A DNA stretch of 64,000 nucleotides from assembly GCA_947179155.2 (NCBI GenBank), contig OX359266.1:48412039-48476038 (forward strand), read 5' to 3'. This DNA is from Hedera helix. Lineage: Eukaryota; Streptophyta; Magnoliopsida; Apiales; Araliaceae. Below the pieces are notes generated by a model, which searched no databases, was not told where the DNA came from, and saw only the letters and a program-made list of their open reading frames with translations. The translations under genes were made by a program, and so were the position numbers. Shown here one piece after another: positions 35,301 to 46,022 of the stretch; positions within the stretch are counted from its first letter, which is position 1, and each line of letters begins with the position of its first letter.

Positions 35301-37453
35301 GCGGATGTGTTTCACGATCTTTATGTGGTAGCAAATGATTTTTTGTACTGCAGAATTTGTCTGATGACAACAGTAGAGTTAGGTCAAAGAATTATTAAAC
35401 ATCACAACATCGAATATCTTGTTAACGAACTACTATATTTTTATCCAAGAATAACAGTTTTGGCTTATTGGTTCATTCTGAGTTAATGGACCTGAAATAA
35501 GAAATGTGGGATCTAAATAACTAATCAAATTTGGACTGATTGCCTTGTATTATTTGTGTATTCCACTACAGTAGCACTTGTAGGTTGTGAGTATTAGCAT
35601 ATTGGTGTGGTGTGGGTGGAAATTACATATAATTATTTAATGCTATTCAATGCAGGTAATGGATCGATATATTGATCCATTAGTGGCTCATTTGAAAACA
35701 ATGCTCAGCTATCGGAAGTTCAAGAAGGGCACCAAGGCAGAAGTTGATGAGCTCTTAAGGATTGAGAAATCTGAGTATCCGATGAGGATTGTCTATTGCT
35801 TTGGCATATCTCATGAACATCCAGGAACATTTATCCTGACATATATAAGGAGTTCAACTCCACATCATGAGTATGTTGGCCTGTATCCAAAGGGATTTAA
35901 GTTCCGGAAGAAGATGTTCGAGGACATTGATCGGCTCATCACATATTTCCAGAGACATATTGATGATCCACATGGCTCAGCACTGTCAGTTCGATCTGTT
36001 GCTGCAATGGTTCCGATGCAAAGTCCTGCAACTGGGAACCCTTCGGGTGGCTGGAGTGGTTCCAACAGTAATGAGGGTGGTTGGAGAGGCCAGTCTGCAG
36101 ACTGTAAAACAGGTAATTCTGAACCAATGTAATTTAGAAATACAGTTTGTACAAGTGTCATTATTCACATGGTTTAAAAAAGTTAAATTGTCAAGAGTGT
36201 GACCATAGGACAAATCTATTACCCCCTCCCATCGCATTTAATTTGACAAAAATTGGACATTGATGGTTGAATTTGACCATTTTTAGAATTAATAATTAAG
36301 CGTAGTAATTATTTATAATTTCAAAATCGCGAACATTGCAATTAGTAGCAATTACTATATGGTTTATTATGGTTATAGGCTCTTCGCCTACATTTTAATA
36401 AAAGTCATTTTTTTGTCAAATAAAATGGGATTGACGGAGTATTTTTGGTAAAAGCAGGGTAATTTTGCGATATAACCTTTGCCCATGTGCATTGTTGTTT
36501 AGGTGTACGTTAAGCTTTTGGTGCATGTTAACATTAGTAGCAAGTGTAGCATAAGATTAGAGACTAGAGATGCTTGTATTTCATTTTATATGTTTAATAT
36601 AATGAATTGAATGAAAACTGATAAGTTCTCTCTTTGGCTTTATCTTTAACTTTTCCTTCCACATTGGGCCCTTTTTCAGACCTTTTCTTTTTACCATAAT
36701 TCTTAAATTAAATTTTGAAATCTATCCCAAGTTTTATTGTTGTTAGGATCACCCCTTGATCCTAGCATAAATGGTCGTGATTTTCATGAATATACTCCTC
36801 GTCCTGCCACATGTTCATGAAGGTTTAGTTTAAAGTTAAGGCTTGATATATGTTGCATGATCTTTCTTGTGTTAGGAATACTACTGCATTAGTGTATGTC
36901 AGGGCTATTGCACTGTGTTTTATTACAATACACTTGTGTACAAATGGTACTTGGAGTTATTTAGTTGTAGGGATTCTAATTGTGACTGGTTTATTCAGGT
37001 AGAGGTGACTACAGAAATGGTGGTTGTGAGGATGGGCATCCAAGTGGGTTACCTAGGCCATATGGTGGTGGTGGTGGTGGTGGTGGTCGTGGTCGTGGTC
37101 GGGGACGTGGACGAGGCAGGGGCTCATTCAATAATAGCAGCAGAGGTGATGGCTCAGAGTCGGATTATGGAACTCAAAAGGACGATGGTTGGAGCAGTTT
37201 TCCAGGTGCTAGAGTTCAGAATTCACCAGGCAGGGAGGCTTTTCCTGGTGGTTGGGGTGGAGGTGGTAGTAGCGGTGGTGGTGGTGGTGGTGGTTGGGGA
37301 GGTGGTGGTAGTGCTAAAGATGGGGGTGGGGGTGGGGGTGGGGGTGGCAGTGGTTGGGGGGGTGGTGGTAGTGCTAAAGATGGGGGTGGGGGTGGCAGTG
37401 GTTGGGGGGGGTGGTGGTGGTGGTGGTGGTTGGGGAGGTGGCAGAAGTGCTAA
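28357..37453 (+). CDS. SPT6L: Transcription elongation factor SPT6-like
   Basis: This histone chaperone and elongation factor travels with RNA polymerase II. Exons: 28357-28393, 28479-28532, 29383-29518, 29597-29681, 29767-29920, 30001-30130, 30218-30485, 30572-30775, 30866-30988, 31094-31480, 31562-31672, 31787-32566, 32834-32975, 33045-34219, 34731-34940, 35656-36112 and 36999-37453. All junctions are GT-AG and in frame, giving 1635 residues. In order: acidic and Lys-rich N-terminus (1-200), core, YqgF/RNase H-like domain from about 735 (RVLACCWGPGKP), helix-hairpin-helix near 950 (ISGLGPRKAASL), S1 domain about 1120-1195, and tandem SH2 from about 1262 (SIVRPSSRG; GTFILTYIRSS). The Gly/Trp-rich tail follows. 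In the spliced frame it stops at TAA 37451-37453 after a G-run frameshift, although repeat-coding sequence continues in another frame to 37946. Close in sequence to Arabidopsis SPT6L from memory. Confidence 0.95.
29287..29342. repeat. (TA)n microsatellite in SPT6 intron 2
   Basis: About 56 bp of uninterrupted TA repeats end 41 bp before the acceptor of exon 3. Confidence 0.9.
36220..36441. mobile_element. Stowaway-type MITE in SPT6 intron 16
   Basis: The left end TACCCCCTCCCATCGCATTT and the reverse complement of the right end, TACTCCGTCAATCCCATTTT, are a Stowaway-style terminal repeat. TA at each border serves as the target site. It is about 220 bp, AT-rich and non-coding. Confidence 0.8.
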
Positions 37454-37946
37454 AGATGGGGGTGGTGGCAGCGATGGTGGTGTAAGTGCTAAAGATGGGG
37501 GTGGGGGTGACAGTGGTTGGGGAGGTGGCAGAAGTGCTAAAGATGGGGGTGGTGGCAGCGATGGTGGTGGAAGTGCTAAAGATGGGGGTAGGGGTGACAG
37601 CGGTTGGGGGGGTGGTGGTGGCAGCGGCGGCGGTGGTGGTTGGGGAGGTGGCAGAAGTGCTAAAGATGGTGGTGGTGGCGGCAGTGATGGTGGTGGAAGT
37701 GCTAAAGATGGGGGCGGTGGTGACAGTGGTTGGGGCGGTGGTGGTGGTTGGGGAGGTGGCAGAAATGCTAAAGATGTGGGTGGTGGCAGCAGCGGTGGTG
37801 GTTGGGGAGGTGGTAGAAGTGCTAAAGATGGGGGTGGGGGTGGCGGCAGCAGCGGTGGTGGTGGTGGTGGTGGTGGTGGTTGGGGAGGTGGTGAAAGTGC
37901 TAGTGATGGGGCTGGCGGTGGCAGCAGTGGCGGCTGGGGGAGTTGA
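37240..37946 (+). repeat. Gly/Trp-rich minisatellite at the SPT6 3' end
   Basis: Imperfect units of 30-60 bp encode GGWGGG, SAKDGGGG and similar text. Up to 37403 the repeat reads in the SPT6 frame. After the eight-G run at 37404-37411 it reads in the next frame, up to TGA 37944-37946. The opposite strand shows long Pro/Thr frames that are composition artefacts. Confidence 0.9.
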
Positions 37947-38070
37947 AATGCTGGTGCTTCTTGTTGAGGACAGGATGGCATCCAAGCAGGACATTCAGGT
38001 TGGGGAGGCAGCAGTGCTGGGGGTCGGTGACAATCAGTTCTCAAACAGCTGTAATTAGAGCTTAATGGAT
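37454..38070 (+). pseudogene. Out-of-frame remainder of the SPT6 GW tail
   Basis: Downstream of the SPT6 stop, coding-like repeats continue in the shifted frame, meet TGA at 37944-37946 and again at 37965-37967, then resume as GHSGWGGSSAGG before TGA 38031-38033. Both internal TGA codons are one base from GGA (Gly), in keeping with the Gly-rich text around them. It is probably 3' UTR in this allele. Confidence 0.6.
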
Positions 38071-39640
38071 GAACACATCAATTTCTGACTTTATTGTTAA
38101 ATTCGATAGTCCTAGTCGCATGCAAGTATTTCTCATTATTATTATATACAGTCCTAGTATTATCTACAAGTTTCTGGCCGCCATTTTGTTCACAATTGGC
38201 ATCTCGACCTCCTCCAGTTAATTAATCCTTTTTCCGAGGTTTATGATATTTTTGGCTGTGACTTACTATTTGTGTTCGCTGTAGGAAGGAATAATTGTAG
38301 ACGCGGATGAAAATGTCCTTGTGAGATTTTTGACCTCACAGAGTTGTAATAGTTGAAAAAGTATATTACTTGGGTGGTATTTATTGTATTTATCAAGATA
38401 TAATAAAATTAATAGCAAAAATTTAACAATAGAAACCTAAATTAATATATTTGTTAGGGAAAAGAAGTTCATACATTGGTTATTCGAGGGAGGGAGGGAA
38501 AATATTAACTTTGACACTTTGTTTTTAAATTTTGGACCAAAAAAAAAAGAATAGAAAATTTAAATAGAATAAAAAAGAAGAATAGAAAAGTTAAAAAGTT
38601 GTTTCTGAGTTTTAATAAAAAAAGAATAGAAATTTTTTTTAAAAAAAATTCTTGTGTTTCCAAGTTTTAATGAAAAGAAAAAAAAATATTATTTTTACAA
38701 ATTTACTCTTTTATTATATGTGATATATCATCTATTTAATCAATAAAACTGAATGAGTCTTAAAATTAAATACACAACACCAAATGGACATGAAACAACG
38801 ATTCACTGAATCATTGTTATATATAATTATTATTATTAACATCATCAACTGTGAAATTATCAACTAATTTAAAGTCATGAACATGATAAAACTATGAAAG
38901 TCATGCACAATACATTAAAAAGCAAAACAATGAAAGTGATTGGAATAATTGTGTTATGGTATGAAATGGATGACCTCTTGAATCAATAAAAATTAGTAAA
39001 GCCATTTCAAAATATTCACAAGCTTGGGAATGAAATGAGACCATGGTACCTGAATTGAGAATACTAATTTTGATTTGATTAATCAAACTCAGCAAGATTT
39101 ATCTTAAACTATACATGAGCCACGAACCAGTTATACTAATATTTCACAATCAACCATTTATGAGAAATACATTCTCAGTTAAACAAATAGATTCTCAACA
39201 AATTGTAACTCCGTTCAAATGATAATGCAGTCAGATGGACCTCGGGAAATTCAAAGTAAATAAGAGGGCAGATCTTATTCAATTTCATATCATGTTCCTT
39301 AGACTAAGATTTAATACATTTTTTTCTTCTAACAAGAAGGTCAACTCAGTTGATACAATCCCTAAATATGCACCATTTTTTTTTATGAATCAAAAAGGTT
39401 GACTCGTATGTAAACATTCTAAGTATTTATTTCCCCTCCCCAAATAGTTGGGGGGATAATGCATCTAATCTTTACCATAGTTAATAATCTGGAATAACAC
39501 ATTTAATCTCAAAATCTAAATCAGGTTAACTCTTCCTTTGCATTTACATAAACCAAACGATAAGCAGATATCATGTTACAAAATCATTCTTGTGCACTTA
39601 TAGGCATTGAATATATCCCAACCTTCTTGTCGTCCATCAA
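38071..39640. other. Intergenic DNA after SPT6
   Basis: The probable SPT6 3' end lies before about 38410. The rest is AT-rich with A-runs (38530-38700) and no supported gene. The short minus-strand frame at 38901-39095 is unrecognised. Confidence 0.6.
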
Positions 39641-39647
39641 TGAATCA

Positions 39648-39878
39648 TTATCTTACAAAGGAAGGTTCTCTAGTTGGTTCAACCACCACAAACTCTAATT
39701 TTTCAGCTTTACCATTTTGTTTAGGAATAATAAGCCCATAACCTCCAGCCCTTCTTCTGTACACAATATTAACCTTGCTTGTATCTTCATTTTGGAAGCC
39801 ATAGAAGTCGTGATCAACATTTTCTAGCTGCTCAACTGCTTCAGCTACTGTCAATGGAGGCATGTCGAACATATGCAC
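39648..39878 (-). pseudogene. Orphan C-terminal fragment of plastid ribosome-hibernation factor PSRP1
   Basis: A 76-residue frame beginning MHMFDMPPLTVAEAVEQL and containing NIVYRRRAGGYGLIIPK matches the C-terminal domain of long-form hibernation promoting factors (S30AE/PSRP1). In chloroplasts these bind idle 70S ribosomes. The 5' two thirds (transit peptide and N-terminal S30AE domain) are not found on this strand in the next 2 kb, where only AT-rich DNA and MITEs occur. An intron acceptor could precede it (AAAAG then GGTGCATATG), so a last exon with a very distant first part cannot be excluded. A gene fragment moved by duplication is more likely. The fragment has no internal stop, so it is recent or still constrained. 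Confidence 0.75.
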
Positions 39879-40880
39879 CCTTTTGATCCAAAAGAGATTA
39901 CAACTTTAAAATAAATCTAACAAGATTACATCAAAAACATTATTAATAACAAGAATAGAAACAAAACATTTATCTTTCTTTCTATAGGAAATGAAAATCA
40001 AGAAAAAATATGAAGATCCAAAATCTAAATAATTTACTGAGTTTTGATAGAGAATATTCGATAGTGAAAGTCTTTTTTTCTCTCTCAGCCTAAGTTTAGT
40101 AGATACGTAATAAAAAGAAATTGGAGATATAGGTTGTAATTTAAAAATTGTTATACTACAAATTGAGGATAATAGGGGTATTATGAAAATATTACTTGTT
40201 CATTTTTCTTTTCCGTCGAAATCATGCTAATTTTGGATGGAAAATTTTAACAAGAAAAATGGCCAAATTTTTTATCCATTTCTTTTATTTCCCATTTATT
40301 AAAAAACTCATAAACATAATAATTGGACAAAAAACATAAGTTTTCCAATCATTTTTTTTCCGTCCATTTTAAAACACAAGAAACAGAGAGTAAAGAAAGA
40401 ACTAGAAGAACCAAGAGGAATAATAATGAAAAGCAGCACTAAATGTATGCATGTATACATCCCTGATATATATTGAAATTTTCCACGGTAAAATATGATT
40501 TTCCTGATTTTGGGTATCAAAACTAATATGTCCATATTAAATAGGTTGTCACGTTATGAAGATTTATTGTACCACCTAGAATTATTACCTACTTAAGGAA
40601 GGGTGGTCATGATTTAAATTTTAGACTATAACGAATTAGGTACTAAATTGGTGTTCCACAATATATGGCATATTATTTGACCAATCTTGAGATAACTACG
40701 TAAGGTCCTATTAACCAAATGTGATTCCACCACTCGCTCTTTAAATACCTACCTGGAATAAAGTTTTACAAATGTTCATTCTTCCTCTTATTTGTAAATT
40801 AGGAGGGAAAGAGTAACTGATTTTTCGTTCCTTTTGTAATTATGGAAGAAAAAAATGGAAAGATTACAAGTCATTGTATT
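39879..40880. other. AT-rich DNA upstream of the PSRP1 fragment
   Basis: No exon of PSRP1 or any other gene is recognised. The minus-strand frame at 40308-40535 is hydrophobic but matches no family I know. Confidence 0.5.
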
Positions 40881-41114
40881 CTTCCGTTCTAAATTATTTA
40901 ATTATTATTAATTTTTAAAAATTAATTTGAGACATTTTAAAACTCAAAATTAAAATGTCTAATTAAAAATTATGAAACAATAAAGACTACGGTGAATAAT
41001 ATCTTTTAGATAGTTTATAATATTTATTATTGTATTGATTAAAATTAAAACATTCTATATCAATTTTGAGCTTAAAAATCTCTTAAGTTGATTTTAAAAA
41101 TCAACAATGATCAA
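40881..41114. mobile_element. AT-rich palindromic MITE
   Basis: ATTATTAATTTTTAAAAATT near the left end pairs imperfectly with the reverse complement of the right end, TCATTGTTGATTTTTAAAAT. No coding capacity. Exact ends are uncertain. Confidence 0.5.
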
Positions 41115-41322
41115 AGACTCTCTCCGTTCTAGAATTAGATATACAATTTAACTTTTGAGGTCAAATGACAACATATTAATAATTTTTGTTATATATTATA
41201 CAATTATAATAATTATATTAACTAAAATTAAATAAATTCACATCAATTTGAAGTTTAATATATCGTCGTTTGAACTCAAAAATTAAATTGTATATCTAAT
41301 TTTAGAATAAAGGAATATAATT
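41115..41322. mobile_element. Stowaway-like MITE with about 40-bp terminal repeats
   Basis: At the left, CTCTCTCCGTTCTAGAATTA leads into GATATACAATTTAACTTTTG. The reverse complement of the right end reads TTATTCTAAAATTAGATATA then CAATTTAATTTTTGAG. It lies directly next to the preceding palindromic MITE. Confidence 0.65.
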
Positions 41323-41534
41323 TTATAAACTTACCCTTATCTGTATTAAAAAAATGTATTGAAATTAGAATTTTTTTTAAGTATAGTTTATTTGTCACCA
41401 TTTTTTTTATTATTTTGGAGTGGAAAATTTTGGTAATATAGTTGAGTTATTAGTATTATTATTTTCACACTTCTCTATCCTTAGAAAAATCTGCAAGCCG
41501 AAGATCTTGCCCTTCATTGTCAACTCTCTACCAA

Positions 41535-41557
41535 CCCCCCCCCCCCCCCCCCCCCCC
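41535..41557. repeat. Poly(C) run, 23 bp
   Basis: An uninterrupted run of C in otherwise AT-rich DNA. Confidence 0.9.
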
Positions 41558-41589
41558 ATAAGTTTTATTATTATTATTAAAGTGGTCGA

Positions 41590-41910
41590 CTGTGATTTAT
41601 TTTTTAACTTATACATTGACTTATAAGTAAATTTTGAGAAGTAATAATTTTTTACTTCTCAAAAAATAATTTATAAGTCATTTTAAAATAAGTAGGTTTG
41701 ACTAAATATAATTACTCTTTTGTTCTTATTTTAATAGTATTTATATTTAATTTTAACTTATAAGTTATTTTAGCCAAGCACGTTCACATTTTATTTTAAC
41801 TTAATTTCTAACTTATAAGTTCAAATAGAGTGAAACATTTTTATTTATGAATCACCACTTAAAATAACTAATAAGTCATTTTATATTTTAACTTATAAAT
41901 TATGTTAAAA
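41590..41910. mobile_element. Decayed relative of the 1.3-kb element at 20409
   Basis: It shares GACTTATAAGTAAATTT, TTTTAACTTATAAGTTAT and TTTTAACTTAATTTCT words with the element at 20409-21732, in the same order. Ends are not resolved. It borders the LINE fragment. Confidence 0.5.
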
Positions 41911-43960
41911 TAATCGAGTTAAAGGTTCTCCATGATATGCTATGAAAATTGATCTTAGAAAAACTTTTGATTCTATTAATCTGGACTTCCTGTTTGAGGC
42001 CTTGAGATTGTTTAAATATCCTCTTAAATTTATCTATTAGGTTAAAACTTGCATTTCGATTGCCCATTTCTTTGTTAAAGTTAAGGGGGCTCTTTGTACG
42101 TACTTTAAAGGAGCTCGAGGGTTACGGCAGAGTGACCCAACGTCTCCATATCTTTTTGTTCTTGCCATGGAGGTTCTCTCTCTTAGCTTGGCTCACCAGT
42201 CTAGTCATCCGGATTTTAAGTTCCATCGAAGAAATAAACCTATAAACCTTATCCACTTATGTTTTGTTGATGACTTGATGGCCTTTTGCCATAGTGATTT
42301 TAATTCAGTGTCTATTCTCTATAACTGTCTCACAAGCTTTTCTGCTAGGTCTAGGTTTATCCTTAATCCTTCAAAAAGCTCATGCTACCTTGGTTATGTC
42401 TCTTCGGAACAAGCTATTGATATCCTTCAGCTTCTTAATTTACAACTGGGTACCCTTTCTTCAATGTTTTTTAGAGTCCCTCTTATCTCTACAAAGCTGT
42501 CCATTGTAGACTGCCAGCCTCTTCTTGAGAGAGTCACTTCTTGGGTCTCTATTTGGACATCCATATTTCTCTCATTCTCATGCAGGCTTCAACTGATTAA
42601 GTCAGTTTTATTTTCGTTGCAAGCTTATTGGTGTAGTGGTGTGCTCACTTCATTTTGTCTGCTGGTGTTTTTAAAACTCTCAAGTCTGTCTTAATTAGAT
42701 TTATGTGGAAAGGGTCTAGCCTGGCTAATCATGGAACTAAAGTTGCTTGGAAAAAACTGGCCTTACCCTTGGAGGAGGGGAGTCTTAGTATCAAGAAGCT
42801 TGAAGAATGGAACATGTCTCTTATTTTGATTCATCTCTTACATGTTATTATTTCCCTAATTTAAATAGGAATTTACACGCAAGTATACGCGACCCACATG
42901 TAATAAAGTCGAGTGTCGAACTCACAAGAAATAAAAAATAATTATTATCAAACACTAATTTAATATCAAATTAATTCTATTTAAACAAACGCAATTTAAT
43001 TATAAAATAAACTAATTAAAATTACAAACTAAATTAAACTAATGAAAATGATTAAATCAAATTAAAATACTCAATATCACAATTTTTTTAATGCTTCATT
43101 TAAATCTCTTCACTTTTTTTTAATTAATTAATTATATTGAATTATTAACTGAGAATGTCTAACTATTTATTAACATTTATCAAAAATTAATAAAAAGACC
43201 TATTTCAATTAGTTCTTTTATGTTCATACAAACCACTTAAAATAGACTCATTAAGAATAAACTATCAATATGTTACATGTGGCATATAAATACATTCATC
43301 CTATACACTATCATGCTACTCTTCCTAAAAAGAATAAATAAATTCACATGTTACCATATCCGAATTTAAACCTATACTTCACTTTTGATTTCATATATAT
43401 TATCTCATTAATTATTGCATAAAATAATTATACATAAATGCACAAAATATGATAAACAACTCATATATAATTATCAATAATTAAAAAGAAAACAAATTAA
43501 ATTAAACTACATATTAGGTTCAATTGTAATCTCAACAATAAATTAGCCCATAACTAAATAATAAATTAACTACAAATAATTCAACATCTCAAAATTATAA
43601 AAATAAAAGTAAAAGAAAAAAAATATATATGTATTTTGATATCCGTCTGTCATTCGGATCACAATCTTTAATCCTCAAGTTCTGCCTTTAATTCTCAAAT
43701 CCTTCGCGTTGAATAGTTATTCCTAACTATGTTAAAACTAATTCTAATCTATACTAATGTATATTAATGTTCTGAAAACATGAGTCTCATAATGTATTCA
43801 TAGGAGTACAATAATAATTTTAAGCTAATCTGAAATTAAAATCCAATTTGAAATCAAATTAAAATAAGAAATCGCGAATAATCTTATTTTTAGAATTAGT
43901 GCGCTGCCCAAACAAGATCCTGTCTCTAGCTGCTTTGACCGATCAACTACCTCAGCCCAC

Positions 43961-44110
43961 GCACATGGCGCCCTCCTTCAACTATCCGTCTCCTGAACGA
44001 TGTCGTTTAGTATTCCTATTGCTGCCTTCCGCACATGGCGCCCTCCTTCAACTATCCGTCTCCTGAACGATGTCGTTTAATATTCCCATTGCTGTCTTCC
44101 GCGCATGGCG
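43961..44110. repeat. 70-bp tandem repeat, 2.1 copies
   Basis: Units start with GCACATGGCGCCCTCCTTCA at 43961 and 44031 and GCGCATGGCGC at 44101. The two full copies differ at only a few positions. Confidence 0.9.
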
Positions 44111-44323
44111 CAGACTGTTCCTGTTGATTACTTTGCACACTGTCAGACGACGTCGCCTTATCTGCTGTATTAATTTGAGTTGCGTGCCTTACGCGGCTAT
44201 GTGAACTTGCTGAATATTACAATTATGCCACTGAACTTCTCATTAATTACCAGATTGCCATCATACTTTGCTGAAAATACAAGTTTGCCATCCAATTCAC
44301 TTTTCCTACAACATAAAATATAA

Positions 44324-44328
<5 letters not shown>

Positions 44329-44366
<38 letters not shown>
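44329..44366. repeat. (AAT)n microsatellite
   Basis: About 12 AAT/ATA repeats. Confidence 0.9.
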
Positions 44367-44367
<1 letters not shown>

Positions 44368-44600
44368 CATAAAATTAAATAAATTACTCAAAATCAATAA
44401 AAATGCTTTTAAACCAACAAATAATTAAACCTAAAAATATATAATAATTATAAATAAATTCCAATTAACAATTATTCAACCTACTCCATCCTCCATTTGG
44501 TCTATGTGGGTGCATAAGGTGGTGCTATGGCAGAGGAACTTCTGGTGTATGCCAATTCCAAATGACTACTCATGGATCTGGAGGAAAGTTTCGAAACTTA

Positions 44601-45015
44601 GGGGGTATTTGATAAAAACTGAATGAAATAATTCTGAATGCTTAAGTAATCTGAATGGGCTGAATGAAGTAGATTTCTGAATACTGAATGGAAAAAATTA
44701 TTTGATAAGTGATATGTTTGAAATATCTGAATAACATATTTTTACAATTTTACCTATCTGAAAAAATTCAAAGTTGTTGCAAATTTATTTAATATTACTT
44801 AATATAATATTTAATATATATTTTTAAATTTTTTAAATTTTCTTTTACTTCATTCAGTCGGAACTTAACCATTCAACCAAAAAAATTAAATTTAGTCATT
44901 CGGCCCAAAAATATGACTGATTCAGTCATTCAATCTCATTCAGTTCTAAACAAAAGTACTGAATGACTGACCGATTCAGTCATTCAATCCTATTAAATTC
45001 TGATCAAACAGCCCC
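44601..45015. mobile_element. PIF/Harbinger (Tourist-like) MITE, 415 bp
   Basis: GGGGGTATTTGATAAAAACT at the left matches the reverse complement of the right end, GGGGCTGTTTGATCAGAATT, with some mismatches. TTA at 44598-44600 and 45016-45018 is the 3-bp target duplication. The interior is rich in CTGAATGA/TCATTCAGT words. LINE coding text continues directly across the insertion. Confidence 0.85.
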
Positions 45016-45775
45016 TTAGGCAGGTTGCCCTCTCTTTTATCAACTACAAAATTAGAAATGGCTAGTATATCAGTTTGTGGTTTGACCCGTGGTATAATCT
45101 TCGGCCTTTAGCCTCTTCACACATTACCCTGTCATCCTTCACACTAGTCTTCCTGCTACTACTAAAGTGAGTGATCTTATCTGTGGCAACTCCTGAGTTT
45201 TACCAGCCTCCGACCACCATGACTTATTTGTTTTTAAAGACAATTTTGATTTTGCAAGGAAGTTTGACTTGAATAAGGAGGATCAACTTTCTTCGGATGG
45301 TATTTTGGCTTAAACAGTTAAAACAAATACTATCTGACAATCTATTAAGTTTAAAGATCCGATCTTCTCGTGGCACAAATTGTTATGGCATAAACAACAG
45401 GTTTCTAGGTTATCCTTCTGTTCTCTTATGGCTATGAGATTAACCCTATGTGCAGGCTTTGTAACTTATAGGAGAAAACTTTTGACCATCTATTTTTTAA
45501 CTGTATATTTTCCTTTTAACTCCTCCATGTTCTTAGGAAATGTGGATGGTTTGACTTCAGTCGCAATTGGAATGCTCTAGTTAGCCTATTCTCTACATAT
45601 GGCCCAAACTCTTTCAAAAGTTCAATGGAAAAGCTTGCTTGCACTGCTATGGCGTATACTATTTGACGTGAAATAACTCACGATGGCATTAAAAAAAAAG
45701 GGCACTCCTGTGAAAACCTCATTTTGTATGTATGGTTTCCTTTAATATACTTTAATTTCAAGAAAAAAAGGAGTG

Positions 45776-46022
45776 CAAAGAGGTTTTGAGACTGCTGACC
45801 CACGACCCGGTGTAAACAAAAAGCCAGACCAATTCACGAACCGACAAAATACACCCATTATCGGGTTCGGTAAACCCCGCCTGGTATACCATTTCATTTC
45901 TCACCTCTCCTACTGTACTACTTTAAGCATCGATCTGAGGGTTTTTTAGGGTTTAAAACTATCCGCTCGTCTCATTCTTCATCACCACCCATCATAATAG
46001 TCCCTCTCTCTCTCCTGATATC
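45776..46022 (+). promoter_or_regulatory. Promoter and leader of the NAC-alpha gene
   Basis: TAGGGTTTA at 45947-45955 is a telo-box in reverse orientation, 68 bp before the ATG. A pyrimidine-rich leader (CTCATTCTTCATCACC, CTCTCTCTCTCC) follows, as is usual for plant translation-machinery genes. Confidence 0.5.

Larger units (their letters stand above)
42862..44475. mobile_element. 1.6-kb insertion of unknown type inside the LINE
   Basis: LINE coding text stops at about 42850 and resumes at about 44480, so the DNA between was inserted later. It opens with TTTACACGCAAGTATACGC and has AAGTCGAGTGTCGAACTCAC near the left end. It is AT-rich to 43640, then less so (43640-44290) with a 70-bp tandem repeat, and ends in an (AAT)n run and AT-rich DNA. 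No coding sequence. Exact borders, terminal repeats and target duplication were not resolved. Confidence 0.6.
41915..45775 (+). pseudogene. Decayed L1-type LINE, reverse transcriptase to 3' end, interrupted twice
   Basis: Translation in shifting frames gives KIDLRKTFDSINLDFL, GLRQSDPTSPYLFVLAMEVL and FVDDLMAF, the A, B and C palm motifs of a LINE reverse transcriptase, with FVDD in place of the usual FADD. KVAWKKLALPLEEGSLSIKK follows to about 42850. The frame resumes at about 44480 (SIWSMWVHKVVLW), breaks for a MITE at 44601-45015, and continues with LWFDPWYNLRPLA and a degenerate zf-RVT-type region (45360-45590) to an A-rich end near 45770. The endonuclease half is missing, so the copy is 5'-truncated. 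Several stops and frameshifts make it inactive. Confidence 0.85.

Noticed and set aside
37223..38044. Long antisense Pro/Thr-rich open frames opposite the SPT6 tail
   Set aside because: They mirror the Gly-rich repeat on the plus strand. Lack of stops follows from composition, and there is no start context or family match.
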